From an uncultured Woeseiaceae bacterium (GTDB taxonomy: Bacteria; Pseudomonadota; Gammaproteobacteria; Steroidobacterales; Woeseiaceae): 64,000 bases of DNA. The notes under the pieces were generated by a model. That model was not told where the DNA came from. It worked only from the letters and a program-made list of their open reading frames with translations, and searched no databases. Shown one piece after another: positions 18,987-27,494 of the stretch. The translations under genes and the position numbers were made by a program. How positions within the stretch are numbered: the first letter of the stretch is position 1; each line of letters opens with the position of its first letter. The stretch is from contig CABYDR010000002.1 in assembly GCA_902517795.1 (NCBI GenBank), positions 1-64,000 on the forward strand, read 5' to 3'.

Positions 18987-19202
18987 TCAAAATCCACACT
19001 CATTGCCATCCGTTCTCCAGTCATAAGTACAACGATAACAATGGAAGTCAGGTGAGTAGCCTTCATAAATAATATCTCCACCATATTTACATTCAGGTCT
19101 TTTTGCGTTTTCTTTAAACATATCACGAGGACTAGTGAGTATTCCGTAGAAGTATCTGTCAGTTTCGTCAGACTTATTACATTTAGGACATTTGGTTTTC
19201 AT
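18987..19202 (-). CDS. 71-aa zinc-ribbon-like protein, unknown function
   Basis: CxxC pairs 'CPKC' and 'CYRC' plus further Cys. Confidence 0.55.
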   Translation of the reverse strand: MKTKCPKCNKSDETDRYFYGILTSPRDMFKENAKRPECKYGGDIIYEGYSPDFHCYRCTYDWRTDGNECGF

Positions 19203-19372
19203 AGTTATAGAATACCACGCTACCTTGACAAGTCTAAAAATTGATGCTAAACTCTATGCTGATTTAAGCATTCATAGAGTTCAGACGTACCTACCTATAC
19301 CTTTAAAGAGATCTCTTCTTAGAGAGCAATCTGGTGTGTTCTAGAGGTATGTTTAGTGTGGAGTCTAAATGC

Positions 19373-20626
19373 TTATTTGATTAACGGAGACAGTCTCTTG
19401 TATATCTCTGGCATAGCTGTTGAATACATCAGCATCTCCATAGTGTCTTTGTCAGATTCTTTTACAATAAAACTATCGTGGACTGTTAATGCACAAATCC
19501 CATTTAGTGAAGCTTGATGAGCAATAAAGAACAAATGATTCTGATCTATCCAAGCGTAATGCTCTGCTCTGTCTTTGCCTTTGTAAAAATAATCTTTCAG
19601 CACAGCAAACTTTTCTTCAACTGCATCTACCAATTCTGATGTGGTGAGTTTGGAATCTTTCTTCAAATCTTTGTATTCGTCTTTTTCACAAAAGAAAGCA
19701 AACCTAGCTGATGATTCACTTCTGCTTTCTGAGTTGAGCATACACCAGTTGATTAAAACTTTAACCAATGTCCTATCCACACCTTCAATGTGATACAGAT
19801 CAATATCTCTACCTGTATTGAGATAACTATCAAACAGAAACTTATGCAGGTTATTGATACAAGAAGCGTTGTAATCTAATTCCACAGTAGCTTCACCATC
19901 AATAGTAATCTCTCTTTTTTGATGCCAGTAGCCACCTGATCTGCCACCATAGAGTAATGGATACTTACTCTTCCAGTTGCGATAGGTGCGTGTCAGATGA
20001 ATGTCCACATACTGCTCACCTGATTTTAAGTTAATGATGGTATGTTGATTTAGGAAAGCACAATACTCTGACATTAACTTCTCTATATGGTCTGAGTATT
20101 CAGTTTCTTTAAAGTCTATAAGTTTGCCACCATTAGGTAAGGTCTCTCTATACATCAGATGGCAGTGATTATCTTCAGATATTGATTCAGGAACAATACC
20201 TAGCTTCTCTGCTAACAGAATAACTCCATCTCTGGAAACCATTTCAGATTTTAAGGCGTGAGAATTATCTTCTTTTTGTTTGTAGTAAGCGTTATCACCT
20301 GTTTTATTTTTGATGTAACCTGCGTCAGCTAATTTATCAACCACAGTTATGATTCTTTTAATACCAATCTGTTGTGGATTATAGCGTTTAGGAAGAGTTT
20401 CTGTGTGTTGTCTGCTATAAAGTATGACTTGGTTGGGATACTTAATTAGGTTGCAGAGAATAAGTCTGAGAGCCTGTAATTGCCCTCTGATTTTGATACT
20501 GGATAAATCATTATAAACGTAGACGCCATCCTCTAATAGAGACTCAGATACCTCTTTTGAAGCGACATGAAGTGGATGTTTTGTTATCTCAACATCAGCA
20601 TTTAAATAAAAATTAAAGTAAGGCAT
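19373..20626 (-). CDS. Putative replication protein: possible N-terminal winged-helix region and C-terminal family-A DNA-polymerase-like palm motifs
   Basis: 'TVELDYNASCINNL' (motif A-like), 'RTLVKVLINWCMLN' (motif B-like), 'ICALTVHDSFIV' (motif C-like VHD) in correct order; 'IITVVDKLADAGYI' HTH-like. Confidence 0.5.
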   Translation of the reverse strand: MPYFNFYLNADVEITKHPLHVASKEVSESLLEDGVYVYNDLSSIKIRGQLQALRLILCNLIKYPNQVILYSRQHTETLPKRYNPQQIGIKRIITVVDKLADAGYIKNKTGDNAYYKQKEDNSHALKSEMVSRDGVILLAEKLGIVPESISEDNHCHLMYRETLPNGGKLIDFKETEYSDHIEKLMSEYCAFLNQHTIINLKSGEQYVDIHLTRTYRNWKSKYPLLYGGRSGGYWHQKREITIDGEATVELDYNASCINNLHKFLFDSYLNTGRDIDLYHIEGVDRTLVKVLINWCMLNSESRSESSARFAFFCEKDEYKDLKKDSKLTTSELVDAVEEKFAVLKDYFYKGKDRAEHYAWIDQNHLFFIAHQASLNGICALTVHDSFIVKESDKDTMEMLMYSTAMPEIYKRLSPLIK

Positions 20627-20878
20627 TTATTTTTGGCTCTCTATGGAGACCCTGTCTAGTCTATATACTATAAAGTCTATATAGATAGCTGAAATATACC
20701 AGTAGTTATCCTTCCATCCACCATCATTATTATTATCTTAGATGTGGAGCAGTGGTAAAGCTTTGTATAGATTTTAAAGTAACTGGAATTAATCCTTCTG
20801 CTACCACCTGATATATAACTTGAAAATTATACTAAGTTTGTAATATGTTATTAGCTAAACAAATAGATAGGAGCTCCA

Positions 20879-21193
20879 ATGAAAAAATACACAATGTTTA
20901 TAGCTTTTTCTTTCTTGCTACTGAATATTCAAGGTTGCGCAACTACTGAAGATGTTTATGGTCCATCTGGTGAAAAGCTGACACTCATTGATTGCTCTGG
21001 AGAGTATTTGAATTGGGGTCACTGTCAAGCTGAAGCAGGAAAAATCTGTGGAGAGAAGGGTTATGATGTTGTCCAACAGGATACTGATTCAGGTGGAGGA
21101 TCTGCTTCAATCTCAGGGAACTCTAATACTGGAATATTTGGCACAGCAAGTTCAATAGTAACTAGAACGATGATGGTTAGATGTAAAGATTAG
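20879..21193 (+). CDS. Small lipoprotein, unknown function
   Basis: Signal peptide with lipobox 'LLNIQGCATT'; aggagctcc RBS upstream. Confidence 0.6.
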   Translation: MKKYTMFIAFSFLLLNIQGCATTEDVYGPSGEKLTLIDCSGEYLNWGHCQAEAGKICGEKGYDVVQQDTDSGGGSASISGNSNTGIFGTASSIVTRTMMVRCKD

Positions 21194-21423
21194 CTTGTAT
21201 AGCTATTAATTAGCTTAGATTAAGAGTTAACTGACAGTAATTAATATATAAATTATATTTATTTCCAACCTTACAAAAATTAGTTGTTAATCTGTTCAGT
21301 CTTTAAAAAACTTTAGAGTATCCAAGTTGTTGAAAAGTATAGTTATTTTATTACATTAACTATTAATACATTTATTTCTATTATCTTTTATTTATTCATT
21401 TATATTTATTTTGTGAACCAGTG

Positions 21424-22752
21424 TTAGCTTCTAAAGTCTGGTAACCGCTGAATGTATTTATCCATAACTTCTAACCCAACACCTTTAGAATACCTTTGAA
21501 AAGACAGTCCTTGTCCTGCTGTATGTCCAGTTATTCTGTCTACTATATTTTCTGGACACTCAAGGTTCTCAAGTTCAGTACTGGTCATACCTCTAATAGA
21601 GTGAAAACAATACTCTCTTCCTCTGTCTCCATATCCTGCTCTCTTTTTTGCTTCTGTAAATGCTTTAGAGAAAGCATTGGATGATGTTCTTTGGTCAAAC
21701 ACAGTAAAATCCTTAAGCATTGACTCTAAATGCTTGTGTATAGGAGTCTGTCTTTTAGCAAACTTATTCTTTCCTTGAGTGTTCTCTTTGAAATAAAGGT
21801 ATCTGATACCTGATTCTTTATCCTTATAAATATTGTCTGCAGTAAGATCAGTTATCTCATCTATTCTTGCGCCTGTGTACCACGCTATATAGATCATTAA
21901 TTTGTCTTGATTGTGTTGAGAAGTATTGTAGATATTGGTTAGCTCTTCTTTTGTCCAGTTCTGACAAGCAGTTGATTCCTTATTGAACTGATCTGCCCAA
22001 TCATCAAAAGGATTGGCTGTGTTGAGATCTTCATAATCTCTAGCGTGTTTCCATAAAACACTTAATGGAGATAGATAACCTTTTATTGTGCTGTCTGCTG
22101 TTCCTTTTTGCTTACAGTAGTAGATAAAATCCCTTGTATTTCCTCTAGTGATAGCGTGAACATAGACATCCTTCTTTGAGTTATAAGCGTGAAACAATTC
22201 ACTTGCTCTTGTGTATTTATATATTCCCTTATCAGAGAGATTATTTAATTCCTTTTCTTTTATAACTCTCTCTAGTGCTTGTTTCAGAGTCAGTCTTCCT
22301 CTTTGTTCAACCGGTTTTAATTCATCACTAATCTCCTCACCAAGACTTTTCTTTAAAGCAATATATTTCATAGTCTCTTTGTCAGGCATTGGAGGAGTGT
22401 CTGGATCTTCAGGATTCCATTCAAGATGCCCTAAGTAAGGATATTCAGTAGCTACATCATCAAGCCATCTTTCTAAAATACGGCGCTTCTCCATATCAGG
22501 AAGACCTATTAATGTTTCCTTTTCATCAGCAAGAGAAGGATTGGATTTCTCTGTCATTAACAGGTTGTTAAACCATACGTTGTATCTGTCTCTTTCCATG
22601 AGAGCAGTTGACAAACTGTCTGTGCCAAGTGACTTCAAGAAATTCTTTTTTCCTCCAAAGACAGGATTGTTAAGGAGGGCTTTAGGTATCCTTCTATTGT
22701 AATACCATTTGCTCCTAGCAAAGCGTAAGTGCTTGTGATTTTTAGTAGACAT
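21424..22752 (-). CDS. int: Tyrosine site-specific recombinase (phage-type integrase)
   Basis: 'YTGARIDEITDLTADNI' (Arg I), 'FHSIRGMTSTELE' (HxxR box), 'ITGHTAGQGLSFQRYSKG' (H and Tyr box); adjacent to the distal att site. Confidence 0.93.
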   Translation of the reverse strand: MSTKNHKHLRFARSKWYYNRRIPKALLNNPVFGGKKNFLKSLGTDSLSTALMERDRYNVWFNNLLMTEKSNPSLADEKETLIGLPDMEKRRILERWLDDVATEYPYLGHLEWNPEDPDTPPMPDKETMKYIALKKSLGEEISDELKPVEQRGRLTLKQALERVIKEKELNNLSDKGIYKYTRASELFHAYNSKKDVYVHAITRGNTRDFIYYCKQKGTADSTIKGYLSPLSVLWKHARDYEDLNTANPFDDWADQFNKESTACQNWTKEELTNIYNTSQHNQDKLMIYIAWYTGARIDEITDLTADNIYKDKESGIRYLYFKENTQGKNKFAKRQTPIHKHLESMLKDFTVFDQRTSSNAFSKAFTEAKKRAGYGDRGREYCFHSIRGMTSTELENLECPENIVDRITGHTAGQGLSFQRYSKGVGLEVMDKYIQRLPDFRS

Positions 22753-22761
22753 ATTACAAAT

Positions 22762-22792
22762 TGTAGTACAAATGTAGTACGCTTTGTAGTAT
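22762..22792 (+). repeat. Right triplet of candidate integrase arm sites: TGTAGTAC at 22762 and 22773, TGTAGTAT at 22785
   Basis: Same 11/12-bp spacing as the left triplet; lies immediately upstream of the integrase start. Confidence 0.7.
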
Positions 22793-22853
22793 TTTATGGC
22801 TTATTTAATGGGATTCAAGATAAGTTATTGAAATAAAAGGGCTACACATACTC

Positions 22854-22870
22854 TCCCTCTCTCTCCGCCA
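22854..22870 (+). repeat. att core (distal side), TCCCTCTCTCTCCGCCA
   Basis: Exact 17-bp copy of the tRNA-Ser 3' end. Confidence 0.9.
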
Positions 22871-22920
22871 AAGTTGCCACAACATTGACTAATAACATGG
22901 AAAGGGAGTATTTTTGAGTT

Positions 22921-24723
22921 ATGAAGAAACTGATTCTAATATTCGCGCTACTGCTCTTTGCTTCTAAAGGCTGGGTATACAGTGAAATAGATTCGGAAGA
23001 GGCTGAATCAAAAGCGACCTACAAGGGACCCTACGACGACGAGACTTCAGGGCAGCGTGATGCGCGCATGGCCTGGTGGCGTGAAGCTCGTTTCGGACTT
23101 TTTATTCACTGGGGTGTCTACTCCGTTCCGGCTGGGACCCATAAAGGCGAGCAGATAGAGAATATTGGCGAATGGATTATGCATTATGGGCAGATCCCAG
23201 TAGCCGAATATCAGCGGTATTCCAAGCAATTCAACCCGGTAGATTATGATCCTGAAGCTTGGGTACTCATGGCCAAGAATGCTGGCATGAAGTACATCGT
23301 CATTACCGCCAAGCACCATGACGGTTTCGCCCTGTTCGATACTGCGGTCAGTGAATGGGATATTGTGGATGCGACGCCGTATGGAAAAGACCTTCTCAAG
23401 CCCCTAGCCGAAGCTGCTCGCAAACACGACATCAAGCTTGGTTTGTATTACTCTCACGCGCAGGACTGGGTACATCCCGGTGGCTCGTTTTGGGATGGAC
23501 ATGGATGGGACCCCGCCCAGAATGGCAGTATGGACGACTATCTCCGCGATATCGCCGTACCCCAAGTCAAGGAGTTGTTTACCAACTACGGAGAGATATC
23601 GATTCTTTGGTGGGATACGCCGATCGATATGACACCGGCACGGGCTGCCATGTTTGACGGACTGGTCGAGCTTCAGCCTGGAATAATTGTGAATAATCGC
23701 TTGTTGTATAGACATGATGGCGATCTGAGAACCCCGGAGCAAAATGTGCCTCCCACCGGCCTCGATTACGACTGGGAAGCTTGCATGACGATGAATACCA
23801 CTTGGGGTTACAAGTCCTATGATGATGATTGGAAATCCAGTGAGCAGTTAATTCGCAACCTCGTCGACTCTGCCAGCAAGGGCGGCAATTACCTTCTGAA
23901 TGTTGGGCCGATGGCCAACGGAGAGATTCCGCAGGCAAGTATCGAGCGGCTGAAAGACGTCGGTGAATGGATGAGCGTGAATTCTTCGTCGATCTATGGC
24001 ACCACCGCCAGCCCTTTTATTCGTCTGCCGTGGGGGCGGGCCACCAAGAAGGAATACCCCAATGCGACAGAGCTCTATTTGCATGTATTTGACTGGCCTG
24101 AGGACGGCTTGCTCAAGGTGGACGGTTTGCGCAGCGAGGTAAGCGGCGCGTACTTTTTAGCGGACTTCCAGCAACAGATTCAAGTCAACAAAACACAGGA
24201 AGGTATCGTATTAGTGCTCCCGGACAAACCACTTGACGAGATTGACACGGTAATCGTATTAAAGATCACCGGCAAACTCGACGTGGAAAGGATACTGCCT
24301 AGACAAGACGGGGAAGGTGTCCTAGTGCTGGCAATGGATGATGCCCATATCCATAACCCCGGGTATGGGGGCAGACTGGAATTGAGGCAGGACGATAATT
24401 CAACTTTCTACCTGGACGGATGGACAGATTTCCAAAGCCGCGTGGACTGGCTGGTAAGGATCGATAAGCCTGGTATATTCGATATTTACGCAGAGGTCGC
24501 TGCGGAGGAGTCTGCCAGTTTCCTTTTGATGGCGAACGACGGACAAAAACCTCTCACCATAAAATCTAGTGGCGGAAAACAGACTTTTCAAACCCAGCAC
24601 ATCGGCCAATTGATTTTATCAGAAGGGGAATCCACGATCGGGATGCATCCGCAAATGTCACTCTGGAACCCGATCATGCTTCGCTCGGTGACCCTGAAGC
24701 CGGCAGAGAATAACCCTCATTAG
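22921..24723 (+). CDS. Alpha-L-fucosidase, GH29 family
   Basis: 'MAWWREARFGLFIHWGVYSVPAG', 'KYIVITAKHHDGFALFDT', 'ILWWDTP' GH29 motifs; signal peptide; clearly GC-richer than flanks. Confidence 0.93.
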   Translation: MKKLILIFALLLFASKGWVYSEIDSEEAESKATYKGPYDDETSGQRDARMAWWREARFGLFIHWGVYSVPAGTHKGEQIENIGEWIMHYGQIPVAEYQRYSKQFNPVDYDPEAWVLMAKNAGMKYIVITAKHHDGFALFDTAVSEWDIVDATPYGKDLLKPLAEAARKHDIKLGLYYSHAQDWVHPGGSFWDGHGWDPAQNGSMDDYLRDIAVPQVKELFTNYGEISILWWDTPIDMTPARAAMFDGLVELQPGIIVNNRLLYRHDGDLRTPEQNVPPTGLDYDWEACMTMNTTWGYKSYDDDWKSSEQLIRNLVDSASKGGNYLLNVGPMANGEIPQASIERLKDVGEWMSVNSSSIYGTTASPFIRLPWGRATKKEYPNATELYLHVFDWPEDGLLKVDGLRSEVSGAYFLADFQQQIQVNKTQEGIVLVLPDKPLDEIDTVIVLKITGKLDVERILPRQDGEGVLVLAMDDAHIHNPGYGGRLELRQDDNSTFYLDGWTDFQSRVDWLVRIDKPGIFDIYAEVAAEESASFLLMANDGQKPLTIKSSGGKQTFQTQHIGQLILSEGESTIGMHPQMSLWNPIMLRSVTLKPAENNPH

Positions 24724-24735
24724 GTATTTCGGAGT

Positions 24736-25677
24736 ATGAAAAAACTATTTCTCACCCTGTTTTTCTTATCAATAATAGCCAATGTTTCTAAGGCAGATAA
24801 TTCAGAACAAGGATTTATAAATGTTCCCGGAGGACCAGTTTGGTATAAAGTCAGTGGCAATGGAAAAGGACTGCCATTACTCACCCTTCATGGAGGACCA
24901 GGAAGCACTTCATGCACCTATTCATTGTTGGAGCCACTCGGAGATCGAAGACCGATTATACGTTATGATCAACTGGGTTCAGGCAGATCAGGACGTCCAG
25001 ATGATTTATCCCTTTGGGAAGTGGATAGGTTTATTGAAGAATTGCATGTCATTCGTAGAGAGCTAAGTCTTAATAAATTTCATTTACTCGGTCATTCATG
25101 GGGTGCCGCACTTGCAGGAGCATATTTACTAGAAAAAGGTACATCAGGAGTTGCTTCGGTTATTTTTTCAAGCCCGCTCTTAAGCACGCCACTATGGATG
25201 GAGGATGCTAATTATCTTCGAAACCAGCTCCCACAAGATATTCAAGAAACGTTAAATTTTCATGAAATGGCAAACACAACTGATTCTGATGAATATCGTG
25301 ATGCAAGCAGAGTATTTTATGATAGACATCTAACTCGTGGTGAAGCAAAAGAAAAAGTAAATTGTGATGGTGCGCCATGGAACCAAGTTATTTATGAGTA
25401 TATGTGGGGACCAACTGAATTTCATGCAACTGGCAATCTAGTTGATTTTGATCTATCCAATCAGCTGCATAAGATCGATATACCAGTTTTATTTCTAACG
25501 GGCGAGTTTGATGAGGCTCGCCCTGAAACCATATCCAAGTTTCACAAAATGATCCCTGGTTCTGAATTTATTATTATTAAGGATGTTGCGCATGCTTCTT
25601 TGAGCAGGGCACCTGATGATTATCGAAGAATACTTGAAGTATTTCTCGATGAAGTAGAAGATAAGCAATTACATTAA
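24736..25677 (+). CDS. Proline iminopeptidase-family alpha/beta hydrolase (secreted)
   Basis: 'LLTLHGGPGSTSCTY', 'GSGRSGRPDD', 'LLGHSWGAALAGAY' nucleophile elbow; signal peptide. Confidence 0.88.
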   Translation: MKKLFLTLFFLSIIANVSKADNSEQGFINVPGGPVWYKVSGNGKGLPLLTLHGGPGSTSCTYSLLEPLGDRRPIIRYDQLGSGRSGRPDDLSLWEVDRFIEELHVIRRELSLNKFHLLGHSWGAALAGAYLLEKGTSGVASVIFSSPLLSTPLWMEDANYLRNQLPQDIQETLNFHEMANTTDSDEYRDASRVFYDRHLTRGEAKEKVNCDGAPWNQVIYEYMWGPTEFHATGNLVDFDLSNQLHKIDIPVLFLTGEFDEARPETISKFHKMIPGSEFIIIKDVAHASLSRAPDDYRRILEVFLDEVEDKQLH

Positions 25678-25725
25678 AGAGCTGCATGAATCAATGTTAC
25701 TTTATTTTTACTAGAGGAAGAAAAT

Positions 25726-26109
25726 ATGGAATTACTGGCAATCATTACCGTACTAATTTTGATACAAGTGTTATTTTTTGGGTATGAGGTGGGTAAAGCA
25801 AGGGGAAAATATAATATAAAAGCTCCAGCGGTTACCGGTCATGAAAGTTTTGATAAACATTACCGAGTTCATCAAAACACAATTGAGCAAATTGTTATTT
25901 TTATTCCGTCTTTGTGGCTTTTTGGTTATTTTGTGAGTCAAAATGTTGCAGCTGTATTTGGATTACTTTTCTTTGTAGGTAGATTTGTTTTTCGGGCTGC
26001 TTATCTCAAAGATCCGGCAAGTCGCGAAATTGGCTTTATGTTGGGTTTCGCGCCTCTTGCGTTATGTCTTTTGGGTACCCTTTTCTATGTTGGCAAAGGT
26101 TTGTTTTAG
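25726..26109 (+). CDS. MAPEG family membrane protein
   Basis: 'VGKARGKYNIKAPAVTGHESFDKHYRVHQNTIEQIVIFIPSLW' MAPEG signature. Confidence 0.88.
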   Translation: MELLAIITVLILIQVLFFGYEVGKARGKYNIKAPAVTGHESFDKHYRVHQNTIEQIVIFIPSLWLFGYFVSQNVAAVFGLLFFVGRFVFRAAYLKDPASREIGFMLGFAPLALCLLGTLFYVGKGLF

Positions 26110-26135
26110 TTTAAAACCTTTTAATTATTTGATTA

Positions 26136-26618
26136 CTAATCCTGGCATGGATTACCACCCGATTCTTCCAGTAACTGCTTTAATTCCTGGCTGGCATAGG
26201 ATAATGCAAATTTTGTGACATCTTTGTATTGGCACATAGCATAAATAGCACGCATAGATGTTATTTTTGCCTGCCAAACCTCCTCATCCATGAGTCCGAG
26301 TTTATGTTGGAGGAAATCATTTTCATATATCATCCAAACTCGGTACATATATGTTTCAGTTGTGGCGCGATTGTTTTCATCTGACAAATCTAAGCTTTGA
26401 TTTAAAAAATTTAGAAAGCTTATTGGTGGATTTGCTTCTGAAAAAGAGCCAATAACTTCAGTAATCAATGCGGCTCGCTGTTGTTGTTGTGCAGCCAGAG
26501 CAATTCGATGTGATTGTCTGAGCTCCATACCAACAAATATCAGTGAACCAATGATTCCGATAATACCGAGAAAGTTGGTAACTTTTGTAAATGATACCGT
26601 TATTGGTGTTTTTAGCAT
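26136..26618 (-). CDS. Single-TM protein of unknown function (paralogue B)
   Basis: 'IIGIIGSLIFVGMELRQSHRIALAAQQQQRAA' and 'YENDFLQHKLGLMDEEVWQAK' shared with paralogues A and C. Confidence 0.7.
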   Translation of the reverse strand: MLKTPITVSFTKVTNFLGIIGIIGSLIFVGMELRQSHRIALAAQQQQRAALITEVIGSFSEANPPISFLNFLNQSLDLSDENNRATTETYMYRVWMIYENDFLQHKLGLMDEEVWQAKITSMRAIYAMCQYKDVTKFALSYASQELKQLLEESGGNPCQD

Positions 26619-26685
26619 TCTTATCCTCTAAGTCTTAAGCTCAATATAGCATACCGCCTGATTCGTATATGTTATTATTTTGTAT

Positions 26686-27489
26686 ATGAAAATTAAATTG
26701 CTGTTAATTGGGGCAGGGAGTATGGGCACTGCCATCATAAAAAGTTTTATTGAATCTGGTGGAAACCCAGAGGATATCTCTGTTTTAGATCCATATATCA
26801 ATGAAACCAATAAAAATATTTTATCGGGATGCACTATTTATAATTCTCAAGCTGATATTCCAGATCAAAGTAGCTTTGATGCGATACTTCTCGCTGTCAA
26901 ACCTCAGACTTTCAATGAAATCTCTCAAGATATTTCAGTGTTTTCAAGTGCTAAATGCTGTGTTATATCAATTATGGCTGGTGTTGGAATTAAGCGGATT
27001 TCATCGAGTCTCGGTATTGAAATACCGGTCATTAGATGTATGCCAAACATAGCAGCCTTGGTAAAAAGATCAGTTAATGTCGCATACATTGAAAATGATT
27101 CTTTTGACCAGCAAAAAGCAATTTTTGAGGATTTGTTTCGAGGATCTGGTCCAATTAGATGGGTTGATGATGAAGATTTGATTCATAAAACAACTGCTTT
27201 ATCCGGAAGTGGGCCGGCTTACTTCTTCGCTTTTGTGGAGGCTATAGCAAAAGCGGGGATAAAAGCAGGGCTCTCAGAAGAACATGCAATGAATCTATCA
27301 ATAGATACACTAATAGGTGCCGCAGCATTGATTGAGACTGACCGATCACCAAAAAAACTAAGAGACAGCGTGACCAGCAAGGACGGTACAACAGCTGCCG
27401 CGCTTTCTGTATTTATGGATAACAATAATTTAGACGATTTAGTCAGCGATGCTCTGTCTGCAGCAGAGAAGAGATCCAGAGAATTATAA
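26686..27489 (+). CDS. proC: Pyrroline-5-carboxylate reductase
   Basis: 'LLLIGAGSMGTAIIKSF', 'RCMPNIAALV', 'ALSGSGPAYFFAFVEAIAKAG' ProC motifs. Confidence 0.94.
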   Translation: MKIKLLLIGAGSMGTAIIKSFIESGGNPEDISVLDPYINETNKNILSGCTIYNSQADIPDQSSFDAILLAVKPQTFNEISQDISVFSSAKCCVISIMAGVGIKRISSSLGIEIPVIRCMPNIAALVKRSVNVAYIENDSFDQQKAIFEDLFRGSGPIRWVDDEDLIHKTTALSGSGPAYFFAFVEAIAKAGIKAGLSEEHAMNLSIDTLIGAAALIETDRSPKKLRDSVTSKDGTTAAALSVFMDNNNLDDLVSDALSAAEKRSREL

Positions 27490-27494
27490 GATAA

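Larger units (their letters stand above)
17574..22870. mobile_element. tRNA-Ser-integrated genomic island / putative phage-satellite-like element, about 5.3 kb
   Basis: Perfect 17-bp direct repeat TCCCTCTCTCTCCGCCA at the tRNA 3' end (17574-17590) and at 22854-22870; tyrosine integrase next to the distal repeat; internal genes mostly orphans. Confidence 0.9.

Noticed and set aside
17591-22853. CRISPR array or known restriction/abortive-infection genes in the island
   Set aside because: No regularly spaced direct repeats with unique spacers, and no recognisable methyltransferase, helicase or nuclease defence genes
23047-24609. Several long antisense and alternate-frame ORFs inside the fucosidase gene
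   Set aside because: Explained by the high GC of the GH29 gene, which lowers stop-codon frequency; no recognisable protein motifs or RBS, and they overlap a clear GH29 frame
22871-26135. A larger island extending past the fucosidase to include the aminopeptidase and MAPEG genes
   Set aside because: No third copy of the 17-bp att core was seen downstream, and base composition returns to AT-rich right after the fucosidase
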